Source: Ruminiclostridium cellobioparum DSM 1351 = ATCC 15832 (lineage in GTDB: Bacteria > Bacillota > Clostridia > Acetivibrionales > DSM-1351). From it: DNA of 64,000 bases. The stretch is taken from the NCBI RefSeq assembly GCF_000621505.1, contig NZ_KK211294.1, positions 1-64,000 on the forward strand. Direction: 5' to 3'. Numbering within the stretch: position 1 is the first letter of the stretch; every line of letters begins with the position of its first letter. Shown in pieces: positions 1-8,805 of this stretch. Both the position numbers and the translations under genes were made by a program. The notes below the pieces were generated by a model that made no database searches, was not told the DNA's origin, and saw only the letters and a list, made by a program, of their open reading frames with translations.

Positions 1-222
1 AAGGCAGCATTTACCACGATGAACACAGTGATTAGGAGATACAAAATCGTTTCTAGGAGTAAGAGCACGATGCCTTTTGACCTCTTTTGAAATAGTAGTA
101 GGATCTTTACATAAATATTTCGCAATCTCTTTAAAAGGTAATTTGTTGTCTAGTGATTTTTCAATAAAAACTCTGTTATCTAGGGTAAGATGCTTTTGGT
201 TTCCTGGTATTAAGTCAGACAT
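1..222 (-). CDS. IS30-family transposase, N-terminal part (cut by window edge)
   Basis: The minus strand reads 74 codons without a stop from ATG at 222, preceded by a GGAG ribosome site at 229-232. The peptide has the N-terminal helix-turn-helix layout of Firmicute IS30 transposases: HLTLDNRVFIEKSL, then FKEIAKYLCKDPTTISKEVK, then a Cys/His stretch (CVHRGKCC). IS30 enzymes are DDE transposases. The DDE catalytic core would lie left of the window, so I cannot say whether the element is intact. A short inverted repeat, GAATTTA/TAAATTC (279-300), lies upstream and could belong to the element end, but I could not define a terminal repeat. The plus-strand frame over this region is a shadow. Confidence 0.85.
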   Translation of the reverse strand, partial: MSDLIPGNQKHLTLDNRVFIEKSLDNKLPFKEIAKYLCKDPTTISKEVKRHRALTPRNDFVSPNHCVHRGKCCL

Positions 223-368
223 AATTAACTCCTTTCACTGCGGATATGGAAACCAATTTAATTCTATATCAGGTGGTGGAATTTATGTAAGACTAAATTC
301 TATTTAAACTTTTTAAAACTGGAATTTACTTTTTCATTCAAGGAAGCTAAAAATTTTTGGATATTTTG

Positions 369-398
369 TAGACATTTGATGAATACTTATGATATACT
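369..398 (+). promoter_or_regulatory. Candidate sigma-A promoter of the pyrP leader
   Basis: TAGACA (369-374) and TATACT (393-398) are separated by 18 nt. This places a start near 405, just ahead of the PyrR attenuator. Motif match only. Confidence 0.5.
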
Positions 399-426
399 TG
401 TCAGCGGATAAAAAAACTTTTAAATT

Positions 427-547
427 AGTCCAGAGAGGCTAGTAAGGTACATAGTACAAGTACGCAAGTACGAGTACAGGGATAAGTATGCCGTGATTGG
501 ATGAACCCCAACCTTGCTGCGCCTGAGAGGCAGTGAGGTTTTTTTAT
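427..547 (+). promoter_or_regulatory. PyrR-binding attenuator leader with terminator
   Basis: AGTCCAGAGAGGCT at 427-440 matches the conserved PyrR-binding loop of pyr mRNA leaders. It is followed by a terminator: AACCTTGCTGC (510-520) pairs over 11 bp, with G-U pairs, to GCAGTGAGGTT (530-540), then a T run to 547. In the known mechanism PyrR with UMP binds the loop, blocks the antiterminator and permits termination. The leader therefore predicts repression of the permease by uridine nucleotides. The rest of the 223-590 gap is AT-rich upstream sequence. Confidence 0.9.
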
Positions 548-590
548 TTCCACCTTTGTTCTATCAAAAAAATAATAGGGGGATTTAACT

Positions 591-1976
591 ATGAAGTATT
601 CAAGACCCATAATCCAGGTTGAAGAAAAAGTTCCTTTTCTAAAGGCGCTTCCACTCAGTTTCCAGCATTTGTTCGCAATGTTCAGCGCATCAGTTCTGGT
701 TCCGTTCTTATTTAACAGTTATGCAAAAGATCATTTTCTCAATTCATTAAAGTTAACCGTTGAACAATTAAATGCCGACCAATTGGCACAGTACAACAAT
801 ATTCAGGTTATTGACCCGGCACTGGTTCTTTTGCTGAACGGTATAGGTACCTTGATTTACCTTTTAATCTGCAGGGGAAAAGCTCCTGCATTCCTGGGGT
901 CAAGTTTTGCTTTCCTTTCACCCACGGCTTCAATAATACAAGCTTCATCAAATTATGCCGACAATTTTGCCAAAGCATTGGGCGGATATATTATTTGCGG
1001 AGCAATCTTTATAATAGTGGCATTTATTATAGGAAAGGTCGGTACCCGCTGGCTGGATATAGTCCTTCCTCCCGCTGCAATGGGACCTATAGTGGCACTC
1101 ATCGGACTTGAGCTTTCAGGCACGGCTGCCGGCATGGCCAAGTTATTCCCGAATGCAGACGGCAGTTTTGATACAAAAGGTATTATCATATCATTGGTTA
1201 CACTGGCAATATTAATAATAGGCAACTTGTGCTTCAGAGGCTTCCTGTCGGTTATACCAATATTGCTGGCCGTAATTGCAGGATATGGATTGTCTGCAAT
1301 AATAGGGTATGTGGATTATTCTGTAATCGGAACAAAAAGCTGGTTTAATATTCCGGAATTTGTCCTGCCGGCATTCGATGTAAAAGCCATGTTAATACTT
1401 GCTCCGGCAGCACTGGTTGTATTGTCCGAGCACATAGGACATCTGTTTGTAACAAGCAATATAGTAGGAAGAGATTTAACAAAAGATCCGGGACTTCACA
1501 GATCTTTGATGGGTGATGGTATTTCAACCATGCTGTCAGGTTTCTGCGGATCATGTCCAACTACAACCTATGGTGAAAACATGGGAGTTATGGCCATTAC
1601 AAGAGTTTACAGTGTATGGGTCATTGGAGGTGCGGGAGTCATCTCGATAATAATTGCTTTCTTCGGCAAACTTTCGGGCGTTATTTCAAGTATACCCGGA
1701 CCTGTAATGGGCGGTGTAAGCTTACTGCTCTTCGGTACTATTGCTGCATCAGGTATAAGAATGATTGTTGAAGCCAAGATTGACTACAGTAAAGCGAAAA
1801 ATCTGGTTCTCACAGCATTGGTTTTTGTTATAGGTATCAGCGGAATATCCATAAATCTTGGAGACGATGTTCAGCTTAAGGGAATGGTTCTTGCTACATT
1901 GGCCGGCATGGTGCTGAGCCTCATATTCTTCCTGCTTGAAAAGCTGAAGCTTACCAACGACACCGAAGAGGCTTGA
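591..1976 (+). CDS. pyrP: Uracil permease (NCS2 family)
   Basis: A 461-residue polytopic membrane protein of the nucleobase:cation symporter-2 family, expected to import uracil across the cytoplasmic membrane. Family hallmarks are an N-terminal QHLFAMFSASVLVPFL, then VLSEHIGHLFVTSNIVGRDL around the substrate-binding glutamate, and GSCPTTTYGENMGVMAITR near residues 320-340. Length is slightly above the usual 420-440 because of an insert after the first membrane segment (about residues 40-75). The ATG follows a GGGGGA ribosome site. The PyrR attenuator upstream supports uracil over xanthine as substrate. It is followed directly by its own terminator, so it is probably monocistronic. The E. coli homologue is UraA. 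Confidence 0.93.
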   Translation: MKYSRPIIQVEEKVPFLKALPLSFQHLFAMFSASVLVPFLFNSYAKDHFLNSLKLTVEQLNADQLAQYNNIQVIDPALVLLLNGIGTLIYLLICRGKAPAFLGSSFAFLSPTASIIQASSNYADNFAKALGGYIICGAIFIIVAFIIGKVGTRWLDIVLPPAAMGPIVALIGLELSGTAAGMAKLFPNADGSFDTKGIIISLVTLAILIIGNLCFRGFLSVIPILLAVIAGYGLSAIIGYVDYSVIGTKSWFNIPEFVLPAFDVKAMLILAPAALVVLSEHIGHLFVTSNIVGRDLTKDPGLHRSLMGDGISTMLSGFCGSCPTTTYGENMGVMAITRVYSVWVIGGAGVISIIIAFFGKLSGVISSIPGPVMGGVSLLLFGTIAASGIRMIVEAKIDYSKAKNLVLTALVFVIGISGISINLGDDVQLKGMVLATLAGMVLSLIFFLLEKLKLTNDTEEA

Positions 1977-2017
1977 TAGATAGCTGCTGAATAAAAAATA
2001 AATATCCTTTTTAAATT

Positions 2018-2069
2018 AAAGCTCCTCATAAAAGCGTTACAAAACTGCTTTCATATGAGGAGCTTTTTG
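2018..2069 (+). terminator. Terminator after pyrP
   Basis: AAAGCTCCTCATA (2018-2030) pairs with TATGAGGAGCTTT, followed by a T run. The loop is about 24 nt and contains a small inner helix. Confidence 0.85.
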
Positions 2070-2285
2070 CTGCTTTTGAATTTTGTAATTTTGATAGTTT
2101 TAAATAATGGCTTATCAGAAATATATTATTTTGCAGGTAGCATTATTAAATAAAATTAATATTCTTTAAATAAAATTAGTGGAATTACATAAATATACAT
2201 AAAATTACTTGTATTTCTATTTTTTATATATTATAGTAATAGGTAATTTGCTTAATGTTACAGTAATTTACAAGGAGGCGTACAG

Positions 2286-2648
2286 ATGTTTAAAATGGAA
2301 ATTGACAAGTTGAAGAAGGTTTTCTTTATTACAGCTGCCGGATTTTTTTCCATGCAGGAGGGGATGGACTTTATGGCCGAGTATCAGTCCAGGACCTCCA
2401 TGTTTGATCCCAAGGAGTATACTCTTATAGTTGATGGAAGGGAAGTCAAGGCTTCAGCTCAGGATGTGGCTGAACAATTGAAAAATATGATTTTATTATA
2501 TATGAGTGTTCCTTTTAAAAAGAGAATTATCATACAGCAGCAATCCGCAGTTGCAGCCGGACAGACAAAACGCCTTGCAAGGGATATACCGGAGTTTGAT
2601 ACCATTATTTTTGCCGAAACGGTTGAGGAAGCCTATTTAAAGCTATAA
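2286..2648 (+). CDS. Small conserved hypothetical protein, possibly STAS-like
   Basis: 120 residues, soluble, with a good ribosome site (AAGGAGG) before the ATG. I do not recognise the family with certainty. The order of a short beta segment (KVFFITAAGF), helix, beta (YTLIVDG), helix (AQDVAEQLKNMILLYM), beta (KRIIIQQ), helix and beta (FDTIIFAE) resembles STAS or SpoIIAA-like folds. No catalytic motif is visible. It stands alone between AT-rich flanks, and the function is unknown. Confidence 0.65.
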   Translation: MFKMEIDKLKKVFFITAAGFFSMQEGMDFMAEYQSRTSMFDPKEYTLIVDGREVKASAQDVAEQLKNMILLYMSVPFKKRIIIQQQSAVAAGQTKRLARDIPEFDTIIFAETVEEAYLKL

Positions 2649-2717
2649 CTCATATTTACATAAATGAAACAATTAGAAATACAATACCAAAAGTATTGTA
2701 ATAATACCCCCCACCCA

Positions 2718-2837
2718 AACTTCAATAAATGGATTGCTCACAGGTACATACCTGAAATTTATACAGCTCATCACAAGGTGTTGGCTGCAATTTCAGATCT
2801 GTATTTTATATAATAGAGCTTTCCATTTATTGAAGTT
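2718..2837. repeat. 120-bp MITE-like palindrome
   Basis: A perfect 16-bp inverted repeat, AACTTCAATAAATGGA (2718-2733) and TCCATTTATTGAAGTT (2822-2837), flanks 88 bp. The interior continues the symmetry after a TT/TT internal loop with GCTC/GAGC, then ACAG/CTGT, TGAAATT/AATTTCA and CAGC/GCTG. No coding frame is convincing. It could be a non-autonomous mobile element or a transcribed structured RNA. Confidence 0.6.
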
Positions 2838-2896
2838 ATACCGGCGCACTATGCTCATGGCTATTCAGGGATCACAGCTGTCACCTTTTGAACAGA

Positions 2897-3898
2897 TTAC
2901 AATCTGTATAAAAGAGCGCATATGTTATATCCTGCGCCCACAGTGCAGAACACCACATAATCTCCGTAATCAATTGATTTGTTGCTGAGTGCTTCATTGT
3001 ATGCTATGATTGGGCTTGTGAGGCCGGTATAGCCATATTTGTTTCCTATGTATGTATACTTGTCCAGACCCACAGACATCAAATCAAGGGTTGTTTCTGC
3101 ATCAGGTTTGGAAAATTGAGAAAAAAAGAACTGTTTAATATTGTATTTACTTATATTGCACCTTTCAAAAAGTACCTGCATCAAATCAACCCACTCTTTA
3201 CAAATAAAGCTTGTATCGAATGGATCCAGTCTCAATTTCTTATCTTCCATGTCTGTTTCATTGTCATAAAGCTTTGAAAAACCGCAGGCCGGAAATTGGA
3301 ATGCATCTTTTACTACAGGGTCGGTTTTAAAGTTTGTATCAATAAAGCCTCTTTTATACGGCTCCTCAACTCTTTCAAGTATGACTGCCGCTGCTGCATC
3401 GGCCATATTTGAATAACATACGGGATCGGTTTTACTGGAAATGAAGCTTCCTAAAAAACTACCTACGACGAGAGCCTTATTGAGCCTTGTATTACTTTGC
3501 AGCAGGCGGCTTGCAACATCAATTGCAGAGAGCATGCCTATACAATTTGAATTTAAATCAAATATCTGGTGGGCATTAACCGTATTTAATCTGTCATGAA
3601 GGAGCAATGCGTTGGAGGGGATTAATTTTTCAGGACTATCGGTTCCAAATATGATTATGTCAATTTCTTCCGGTTGAACATTTGATGTCAGAAGTGCTTT
3701 TAAAGAAGCCTGGTAAGCCATGGTTACCGCATTTTCGTTCTTTGCATCGGCTATGCATCTGGTATTTCGCCCCAGATGTTCTATAAGACCCGATACATCA
3801 ATTCCCATGCTTTTAAAATGTTTAATATAATAGGAATTGCTTGTCTTTGTGGCCGGATGATATGTTCCTACACCCTTAAAAACTATGTTTTGATACAA
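2897..3898 (-). CDS. 3-oxoacyl-ACP synthase III (KASIII/FabH)-like protein with atypical active site
   Basis: A thiolase-fold protein of about 333 residues. The frame opens at a GTG (3907), but that codon sits inside the ribosome site AGGGGTGG. The TTG at 3898 has proper spacing, so I place the start there. The FabH-like N-terminus (GVGTYHPATKTSN, then EEIDIIIFGTDSPE) and the nucleophile region FDLNSNCIGML are present (Cys122 counted from the GTG). The usual His of HQAN is replaced by SQFS (about 263-266), and the usual GNTS Asn by GYTG (about 292-295). A Cys-only active site suggests acyl transfer rather than decarboxylative condensation. That is inference. There is no neighbouring biosynthetic cluster. 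Confidence 0.75.
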   Translation of the reverse strand: MYQNIVFKGVGTYHPATKTSNSYYIKHFKSMGIDVSGLIEHLGRNTRCIADAKNENAVTMAYQASLKALLTSNVQPEEIDIIIFGTDSPEKLIPSNALLLHDRLNTVNAHQIFDLNSNCIGMLSAIDVASRLLQSNTRLNKALVVGSFLGSFISSKTDPVCYSNMADAAAAVILERVEEPYKRGFIDTNFKTDPVVKDAFQFPACGFSKLYDNETDMEDKKLRLDPFDTSFICKEWVDLMQVLFERCNISKYNIKQFFFSQFSKPDAETTLDLMSVGLDKYTYIGNKYGYTGLTSPIIAYNEALSNKSIDYGDYVVFCTVGAGYNICALLYRL

Positions 3899-4018
3899 TC
3901 TAACCACCCCTTTTTTTAAGTGTATTATTAGATTATAATAGGAATTATGTAAAATTACAACATATTAATTCAAATCTTACATAATTAGCAGTTAGTTGTA
4001 ATGGTTGATCGGAAATAT

Positions 4019-4046
4019 AAAAAACCTCATTCCAACCGGAATGAGG
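4019..4046 (-). terminator. Terminator of the glycosyltransferase gene
   Basis: CCTCATTCC (4025-4033) and GGAATGAGG (4038-4046) form a 9-bp hairpin. On the minus strand it runs into TTTTTT, directly after the stop at 4080. Confidence 0.8.
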
Positions 4047-4079
4047 CTAATGGATTTATTAAATTGAAAATTGAAAATA

Positions 4080-5270
4080 CTATGAACTCCTGCGGGATTG
4101 GAGCTTCAATTTCAAAAAGCGTCTTCTGCGGCGCATTTCGGAAGGAAAGATAAAAACTTCACTTCTGATAAGTCCAAGACAGGTTTCAACGATCTTTTTG
4201 GCGGAATCATGGTCAAAATATTCACGCTGAGCCTGTTTAATCTCATTTAAGCCTTTTGCATTGTCTGCCAGAAGATCAGAAACTACCGATGAGAGGCTTG
4301 ACAGCTCTTCACAGAAAATTCCCAGTTTATTGTTAACGGCAAAATCGGGATTTTCCTGTTCCTGTCCGGGCAGGGCTCCTGTTATTATCAGAGGCACATT
4401 GCAGGCAATAGCTTCCATCATTACATTAGGGCTGCCCCGGGTAAAGGCTATATCGGATTTTAGCATATAATCCTGAATATTTGTTACATATCCATGGACT
4501 TCAACCCTTCCGGGATACTGAAGTGAAAGGGTTCTTTCCAGCTTTTCCTTCATGGTTTCATTTCTTCCGGCAATAATTTGTACATTACAGTTGAAATTAT
4601 CCAATAAGAGTTTTGATACCGCACTCATATCTCCGGAACCTTCACCGCCGCTCATGATCAGGCAGTCAAGAGGCCTGTCAAGGCTGTAGTCAGGCTTTTG
4701 CCCCCCCTGGGAGATATGCTTTGTAAATCTTGACCTCACAGGAAATCCTATTACTCTTATTGAGGACTCAGGCACTCCAAAGCCAATACACCTTTCCCTT
4801 GCCTCCTCAGTGGGGCAGATTATACAGTCTGCACGCTTGTCGGCCCACAAGGGCGATATGCTTACCAAATCAGCTACAAAAATTGCAAAAGGAATATTTA
4901 TCTTGTACTCTCTGAGAATATTCAGAATCGGTGAATTAAAAATGGGATGAACTGAAAGAATTAAGTCCGGTTTAAGCTTCCTGAGCATTTTTATGAAGTT
5001 TTCACGGATGGTCAATTCTGTAAATTCATGTATAAACGTTGGATTTCTTTTGGATATTTTCCAGGCTAATTTCCAGAGTTCTTTTGCGTTTCTTGTAACC
5101 AAACCATAAGATTTGCCTACTTTAACCCACATATTTCCGCCCAGGTCAAATCCATCTATAATATTAACATTTACATCGTCATACTGATTGAATTGTTCCA
5201 ATAGTGATTCACTAATACTCTTATGACCATGACCGGTGTAATCTGATGAAATTATTACAACATTTTTCAT
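4080..5270 (-). CDS. MGDG synthase / UgtP-type diacylglycerol glycosyltransferase
   Basis: 396 residues of the GT28-like MGDG synthase family, which transfer a hexose from a UDP-sugar to diacylglycerol at the inner face of the membrane to make glycolipids or lipoteichoic-acid anchors. The N-terminal domain carries the family GHGH motif at 13-16 and a long acceptor-side domain (LKPDLILSVHPIFNSP). The C-terminal Rossmann domain shows IMSGGEGSGDM and the nucleotide-sugar loop RGSPNVMMEAIACNVPLIIT. A basic tail (RRRRRFLKLKLQSRRSS) could bind anionic lipids. The ribosome site is AAGGA. The gene stands alone, with its own terminator. Sugar donor and product cannot be read from sequence. Confidence 0.85.
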   Translation of the reverse strand: MKNVVIISSDYTGHGHKSISESLLEQFNQYDDVNVNIIDGFDLGGNMWVKVGKSYGLVTRNAKELWKLAWKISKRNPTFIHEFTELTIRENFIKMLRKLKPDLILSVHPIFNSPILNILREYKINIPFAIFVADLVSISPLWADKRADCIICPTEEARERCIGFGVPESSIRVIGFPVRSRFTKHISQGGQKPDYSLDRPLDCLIMSGGEGSGDMSAVSKLLLDNFNCNVQIIAGRNETMKEKLERTLSLQYPGRVEVHGYVTNIQDYMLKSDIAFTRGSPNVMMEAIACNVPLIITGALPGQEQENPDFAVNNKLGIFCEELSSLSSVVSDLLADNAKGLNEIKQAQREYFDHDSAKKIVETCLGLIRSEVFIFPSEMRRRRRFLKLKLQSRRSS

Positions 5271-5325
5271 GTTTTTTCCTTAGCCTCCAAGATTGTTAAC
5301 TAATTTAACGGCACTATCATTCCAT

Positions 5326-5356
5326 ATATATAATAATACACATATATAATAATACA
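5326..5356. repeat. Short AT-rich tandem repeat
   Basis: ATATATAATAATACA occurs twice with a 16-bp period (5326-5340, 5342-5356) in the AT-rich gap between two divergent genes. Confidence 0.5.
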
Positions 5357-5570
5357 ACATTTGGGTTAAATGATAGGGATTAAAGTGTTAATTCTAAAAT
5401 TTTTTTTAATTTTGTTTCTGTTTATTTTACGAGCAATAAGATTAAATGTTTGATTTTATTTTTTATAATTTTAATATTGTTTAATCGTTATAAACCAATC
5501 TTTGTTTTCATATATTATAACGCTTGAGTTTTGTACCTTAATGTTTAATTCATATTGGAAAGCTGGGGAT

Positions 5571-6779
5571 GTGAGGCTGTTGAGAAAAACTTTAAGAGTG
5601 GTATTGAGTATTATAATTATTTTATCCTGCTTATTGTGTAATTTTGAGGTTTGGGCCGATGATACCAATGAAGATGAACCCATAAGGGATTTTAACGGCA
5701 ATGGCAGTATTGAGACAACGGGGAACAAGCTGCCCAGGGTATCGGCAGAATCGGCAATTGTCCTGGATATGGCCACTGGAAGGGTATTGTATGAAAAGAA
5801 CGCCTATACCAGACATTCCATAGCCAGTACCACCAAAATCATGACGGCCATAGTTGCTCTTGAAAACGGCAACGATGAGGAGGATGTGGCAATAAGCAAA
5901 AGAGCGGCGGCAATCGGCGGGTCAACGGTCAATCTCAAGGAAGGGAAGACCTATAAGTTCAAGGATCTGATGTATGCGATGATGCTGAGGTCCGGAAATG
6001 ATGCTGCCATAGCCATAGCGGAGCATATAGGAGGTTCTGTTGAACTTTTTGCAGAAATGATGAACAGAAAAGCTGCTGAAATCGGGGCCACAAATACCAA
6101 TTTCGTCACTCCCCACGGGCTGGATGATCCGCAGCATTACTCAACTCCATACGATCTGGCGCTTATAACCCAATATGCCTTAAGAAACGAAAAGTTCTGC
6201 GAAATTGTGGGTACTAAAAATTCAGTTTTTCAGGGGAGCAATATTTCCAATACCAATGAGATGCTGGGATTATATCCGGGGGCCGATGGAGTCAAGACGG
6301 GATATACAGGGCAGGCCGGCAGATGTCTGGTTACCTCGGTTACAAAAAACAACTGGAGAATAATATCCATAGTCCTTGGCTGCCCCACAAGAACTGTCAG
6401 AGCACAGAGCAGCAAGATACTCCTGGATTATGCCTTTGAAAATTTCAAAAACTATGAGTATATTAAAAAAGGTCAGCCGCTGCAGCAGCTTGATGTGCAT
6501 AAGGGTGTGCTGGACAAAGTTCCCATATATTCCGACTCTGACATAACCCTGCCCCTTAAGCAGGAGGAAGTGGATAAGGTTAAAATTATTTACAATCTTC
6601 CTGAAGTTATAGAAGCACCTTTAAAAAGCGGCATGAAAATCGGAACTGCCGATTATGTACTGGACGGCAAGCTTCTGGCCACAACGGATCTGAAAAATCT
6701 TGAGACAGTGGGGAGAAAGGATTTTTACTTTTATTTTGACTCAATATTCAAAACCTGGGCCAGACTTGTACATAACTGA
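5571..6779 (+). CDS. D-alanyl-D-alanine carboxypeptidase (DacF/PBP5 type)
   Basis: Secreted, low-molecular-weight penicillin-binding protein that trims the terminal D-Ala of peptidoglycan stem peptides. The frame can be read from ATG 5502, but that N-terminus is unlikely. GTG 5571 or TTG 5580 puts a positive charge (RLLRKTLR) before a hydrophobic signal segment ending near VWADD. All three catalytic motifs are intact (numbering from the GTG): STTK at 86-89, SGN at 141-143, KTG at 242-244. A C-terminal beta domain follows, then an amphipathic tail (FYFYFDSIFKTWARLV) of the kind that anchors PBP5 to the membrane. The homologue at 59423-60664 has lost all three motifs. The start codon is uncertain. 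Confidence 0.9.
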   Translation: MRLLRKTLRVVLSIIIILSCLLCNFEVWADDTNEDEPIRDFNGNGSIETTGNKLPRVSAESAIVLDMATGRVLYEKNAYTRHSIASTTKIMTAIVALENGNDEEDVAISKRAAAIGGSTVNLKEGKTYKFKDLMYAMMLRSGNDAAIAIAEHIGGSVELFAEMMNRKAAEIGATNTNFVTPHGLDDPQHYSTPYDLALITQYALRNEKFCEIVGTKNSVFQGSNISNTNEMLGLYPGADGVKTGYTGQAGRCLVTSVTKNNWRIISIVLGCPTRTVRAQSSKILLDYAFENFKNYEYIKKGQPLQQLDVHKGVLDKVPIYSDSDITLPLKQEEVDKVKIIYNLPEVIEAPLKSGMKIGTADYVLDGKLLATTDLKNLETVGRKDFYFYFDSIFKTWARLVHN

Positions 6780-6887
6780 TAAAGATGGCATAATATTAGG
6801 ATAGTGACGTACCCTGCCAGAGCCTGTATAAGGCGGCTCACTTATTGATTTTAAAAATTATAAACGGGAAAGGCTGTATGAACTGAA

Positions 6888-8612
6888 ATGAAAATAGTAC
6901 TGGTTGGTATTAATTCAAAGTATATACATACCTGCCTGGCGGTATGGTATTTGAAAGCCAGCTTAAGAAACACCGGGGAGACAGTGGTCAGAGAATTTAC
7001 CATTAATGACAATAAAGACGGCATACTAGCTGAAATTTATAAGGAAAAGCCGGATGTACTGGCCTTTTCCTGTTATATTTGGAATTATGAAATAGTAAAG
7101 CTGCTTATACGCGAAATCAGGAAGCTTATACCGGAATGTTTTATAATTCTTGGGGGACCGGAGGTCTCATATACTGCCGCCGCGGTTATAAAAGAGAATG
7201 ATCCCGTTGATTTTGTATTGTGCGGAGAGGGGGAGGAGGTATTTCCTGTCCTGACCGAAGCAATTCAAAACGGGTCTGAAGAATATAAAATGCTGAAGGG
7301 TATTGCGTACAGAGAAAACGGGGAGATCATATACAGAGAGGGCTTTAATCTTATTCCGCAATTGGACAGGCTCAATTCTCCATATACTGATGCCCTGCTG
7401 GAATCGGCTGAAAATAGAATCATATATTATGAATCCTCAAGAGGCTGTCCGTTTAACTGTTCCTACTGTATTTCCTCAACTTTTAACGGTGTCAGATTCT
7501 TTTCTTTTGAAAGGGTAAAAACTGAGTTGGAGAGGCTTTTGAAGTTCGGGCCCAAACTGATCAAATTTGTTGACAGGACTTTTAACTGCAATAAAAAAAG
7601 GGCCAGGGAGATATTGGAATATATCATTTCTCTGGAGTGCGGTACAGTGTTTCATTTCGAAGCGGCAGCAGACCTGTTTGATGAAGATATGCTGGAATTG
7701 CTGGGCCGTGCCCCCCATGGAAGAATTCAGCTTGAAATCGGGCTGCAGACCACTAATACCGGAACACTTGCAGAGATTGACCGCGTGACCGATCTGGGCA
7801 GGTTGAAAAGCAATGTCGGAAGAATTCTCAGCAATTCAAATATTCATGTACATCTGGACCTTATTGCAGGCCTGCCCTTTGAAGATATTATTTCCTTCAG
7901 AGGGTCTTTCAACGATGTATATGGCATGAAGCCCCATCAGCTTCAACTTGGTTTCCTCAAGATGCTAAAGGGTGCACGGGTGAGAAATGAAGCTGAAAAG
8001 CACGGTTACAGCTATAGAGATTTTGCCCCTTATGAAATACTTGAAAACAAATATATAAAATATCAGGATATTCTGGTTTTAAAGGATGTGGAGGAGACTG
8101 TTGAGAGGTATTACAATTCAGGCAGGTTTCAAAAGTCCTTGCTGCTGTTGGAGAAAATCTATTCGGGGGATTATTTTGAATTATACAGGGCATTGTCTGT
8201 CTATTGCAGGAAAAATGCATATCTGGACAGGCCCATAGCTTACCGTGAAAACATAGCCATACTGTCCGGTTTTGTAAAGGCCGAATTGGCAGGGAGGGTT
8301 GATATGGAAGAGTTCCGTCAGGCTATGGTATTTGATTTCCTCAGCTCAGACAGTTCCTGTGCTATTCCTGATTCCATCAGGGCCGACAGGGATTTCCTGC
8401 CTGCAGGCAGGATCCATGAAATGTTGAGAAGTGAGGATTTTATTAAGGAGCATCTTCCTGATTTTTTATATACTCCTGCAAAGAACATTTTAAAGAAAGT
8501 ATTTTTTGTTTCACTTGATTTAATAGCAAATTCACAGGAAATCCTTATTTTTGATTATACACAAAAGGATGCGGTAAATGGGAAATACAAAAATATCATC
8601 ATAAAAGGGTAG
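6888..8612 (+). CDS. B12-binding-domain radical SAM protein (DUF4080 type)
   Basis: 574 residues. Residues 1-140 resemble a cobalamin-binding Rossmann domain (MKIVLVGINSKYIHTCLAVW, FIILGGPEVSY). The radical SAM core follows, with the 4Fe-4S motif C187-x3-C191-x2-C194 in SSRGCPFNCSYC and the SAM region FVDRTFNCNKKRA. The C-terminal 200 residues match the layout of DUF4080 proteins. Such enzymes start reactions with a 5'-deoxyadenosyl radical. The substrate of this subgroup is not known to me. The ATG at 6888 has a weak upstream GGGAAAGG. No operon partner is present. Confidence 0.85.
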   Translation: MKIVLVGINSKYIHTCLAVWYLKASLRNTGETVVREFTINDNKDGILAEIYKEKPDVLAFSCYIWNYEIVKLLIREIRKLIPECFIILGGPEVSYTAAAVIKENDPVDFVLCGEGEEVFPVLTEAIQNGSEEYKMLKGIAYRENGEIIYREGFNLIPQLDRLNSPYTDALLESAENRIIYYESSRGCPFNCSYCISSTFNGVRFFSFERVKTELERLLKFGPKLIKFVDRTFNCNKKRAREILEYIISLECGTVFHFEAAADLFDEDMLELLGRAPHGRIQLEIGLQTTNTGTLAEIDRVTDLGRLKSNVGRILSNSNIHVHLDLIAGLPFEDIISFRGSFNDVYGMKPHQLQLGFLKMLKGARVRNEAEKHGYSYRDFAPYEILENKYIKYQDILVLKDVEETVERYYNSGRFQKSLLLLEKIYSGDYFELYRALSVYCRKNAYLDRPIAYRENIAILSGFVKAELAGRVDMEEFRQAMVFDFLSSDSSCAIPDSIRADRDFLPAGRIHEMLRSEDFIKEHLPDFLYTPAKNILKKVFFVSLDLIANSQEILIFDYTQKDAVNGKYKNIIIKG

Positions 8613-8805
8613 TCTGCTCTTTTCTGTAAAGGCGATTAATAGGCCATACTCCCAATTATTTTTTGAGCCTATGTAATTGGTTTTAAGTAAACTGATCTAT
8701 ATGACGATTAAAAATTAAAGTAAATTTTTTGAAGAAATAAAGGAATTATGTAACTTGAGTCGAATAGTGTCAGTGCGCAAAATCTGTTTAAAGGGAGTGA
8801 ACAAG

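Noticed and set aside
2734-2988. An 84-codon plus-strand open frame
   Set aside because: It begins inside the palindrome and overlaps the end of the KASIII-like gene on the other strand.
6820-6839. Hairpin GAGCC/GGCTC after the carboxypeptidase gene
   Set aside because: The stem is short and there is no T run, so it cannot be called a terminator.
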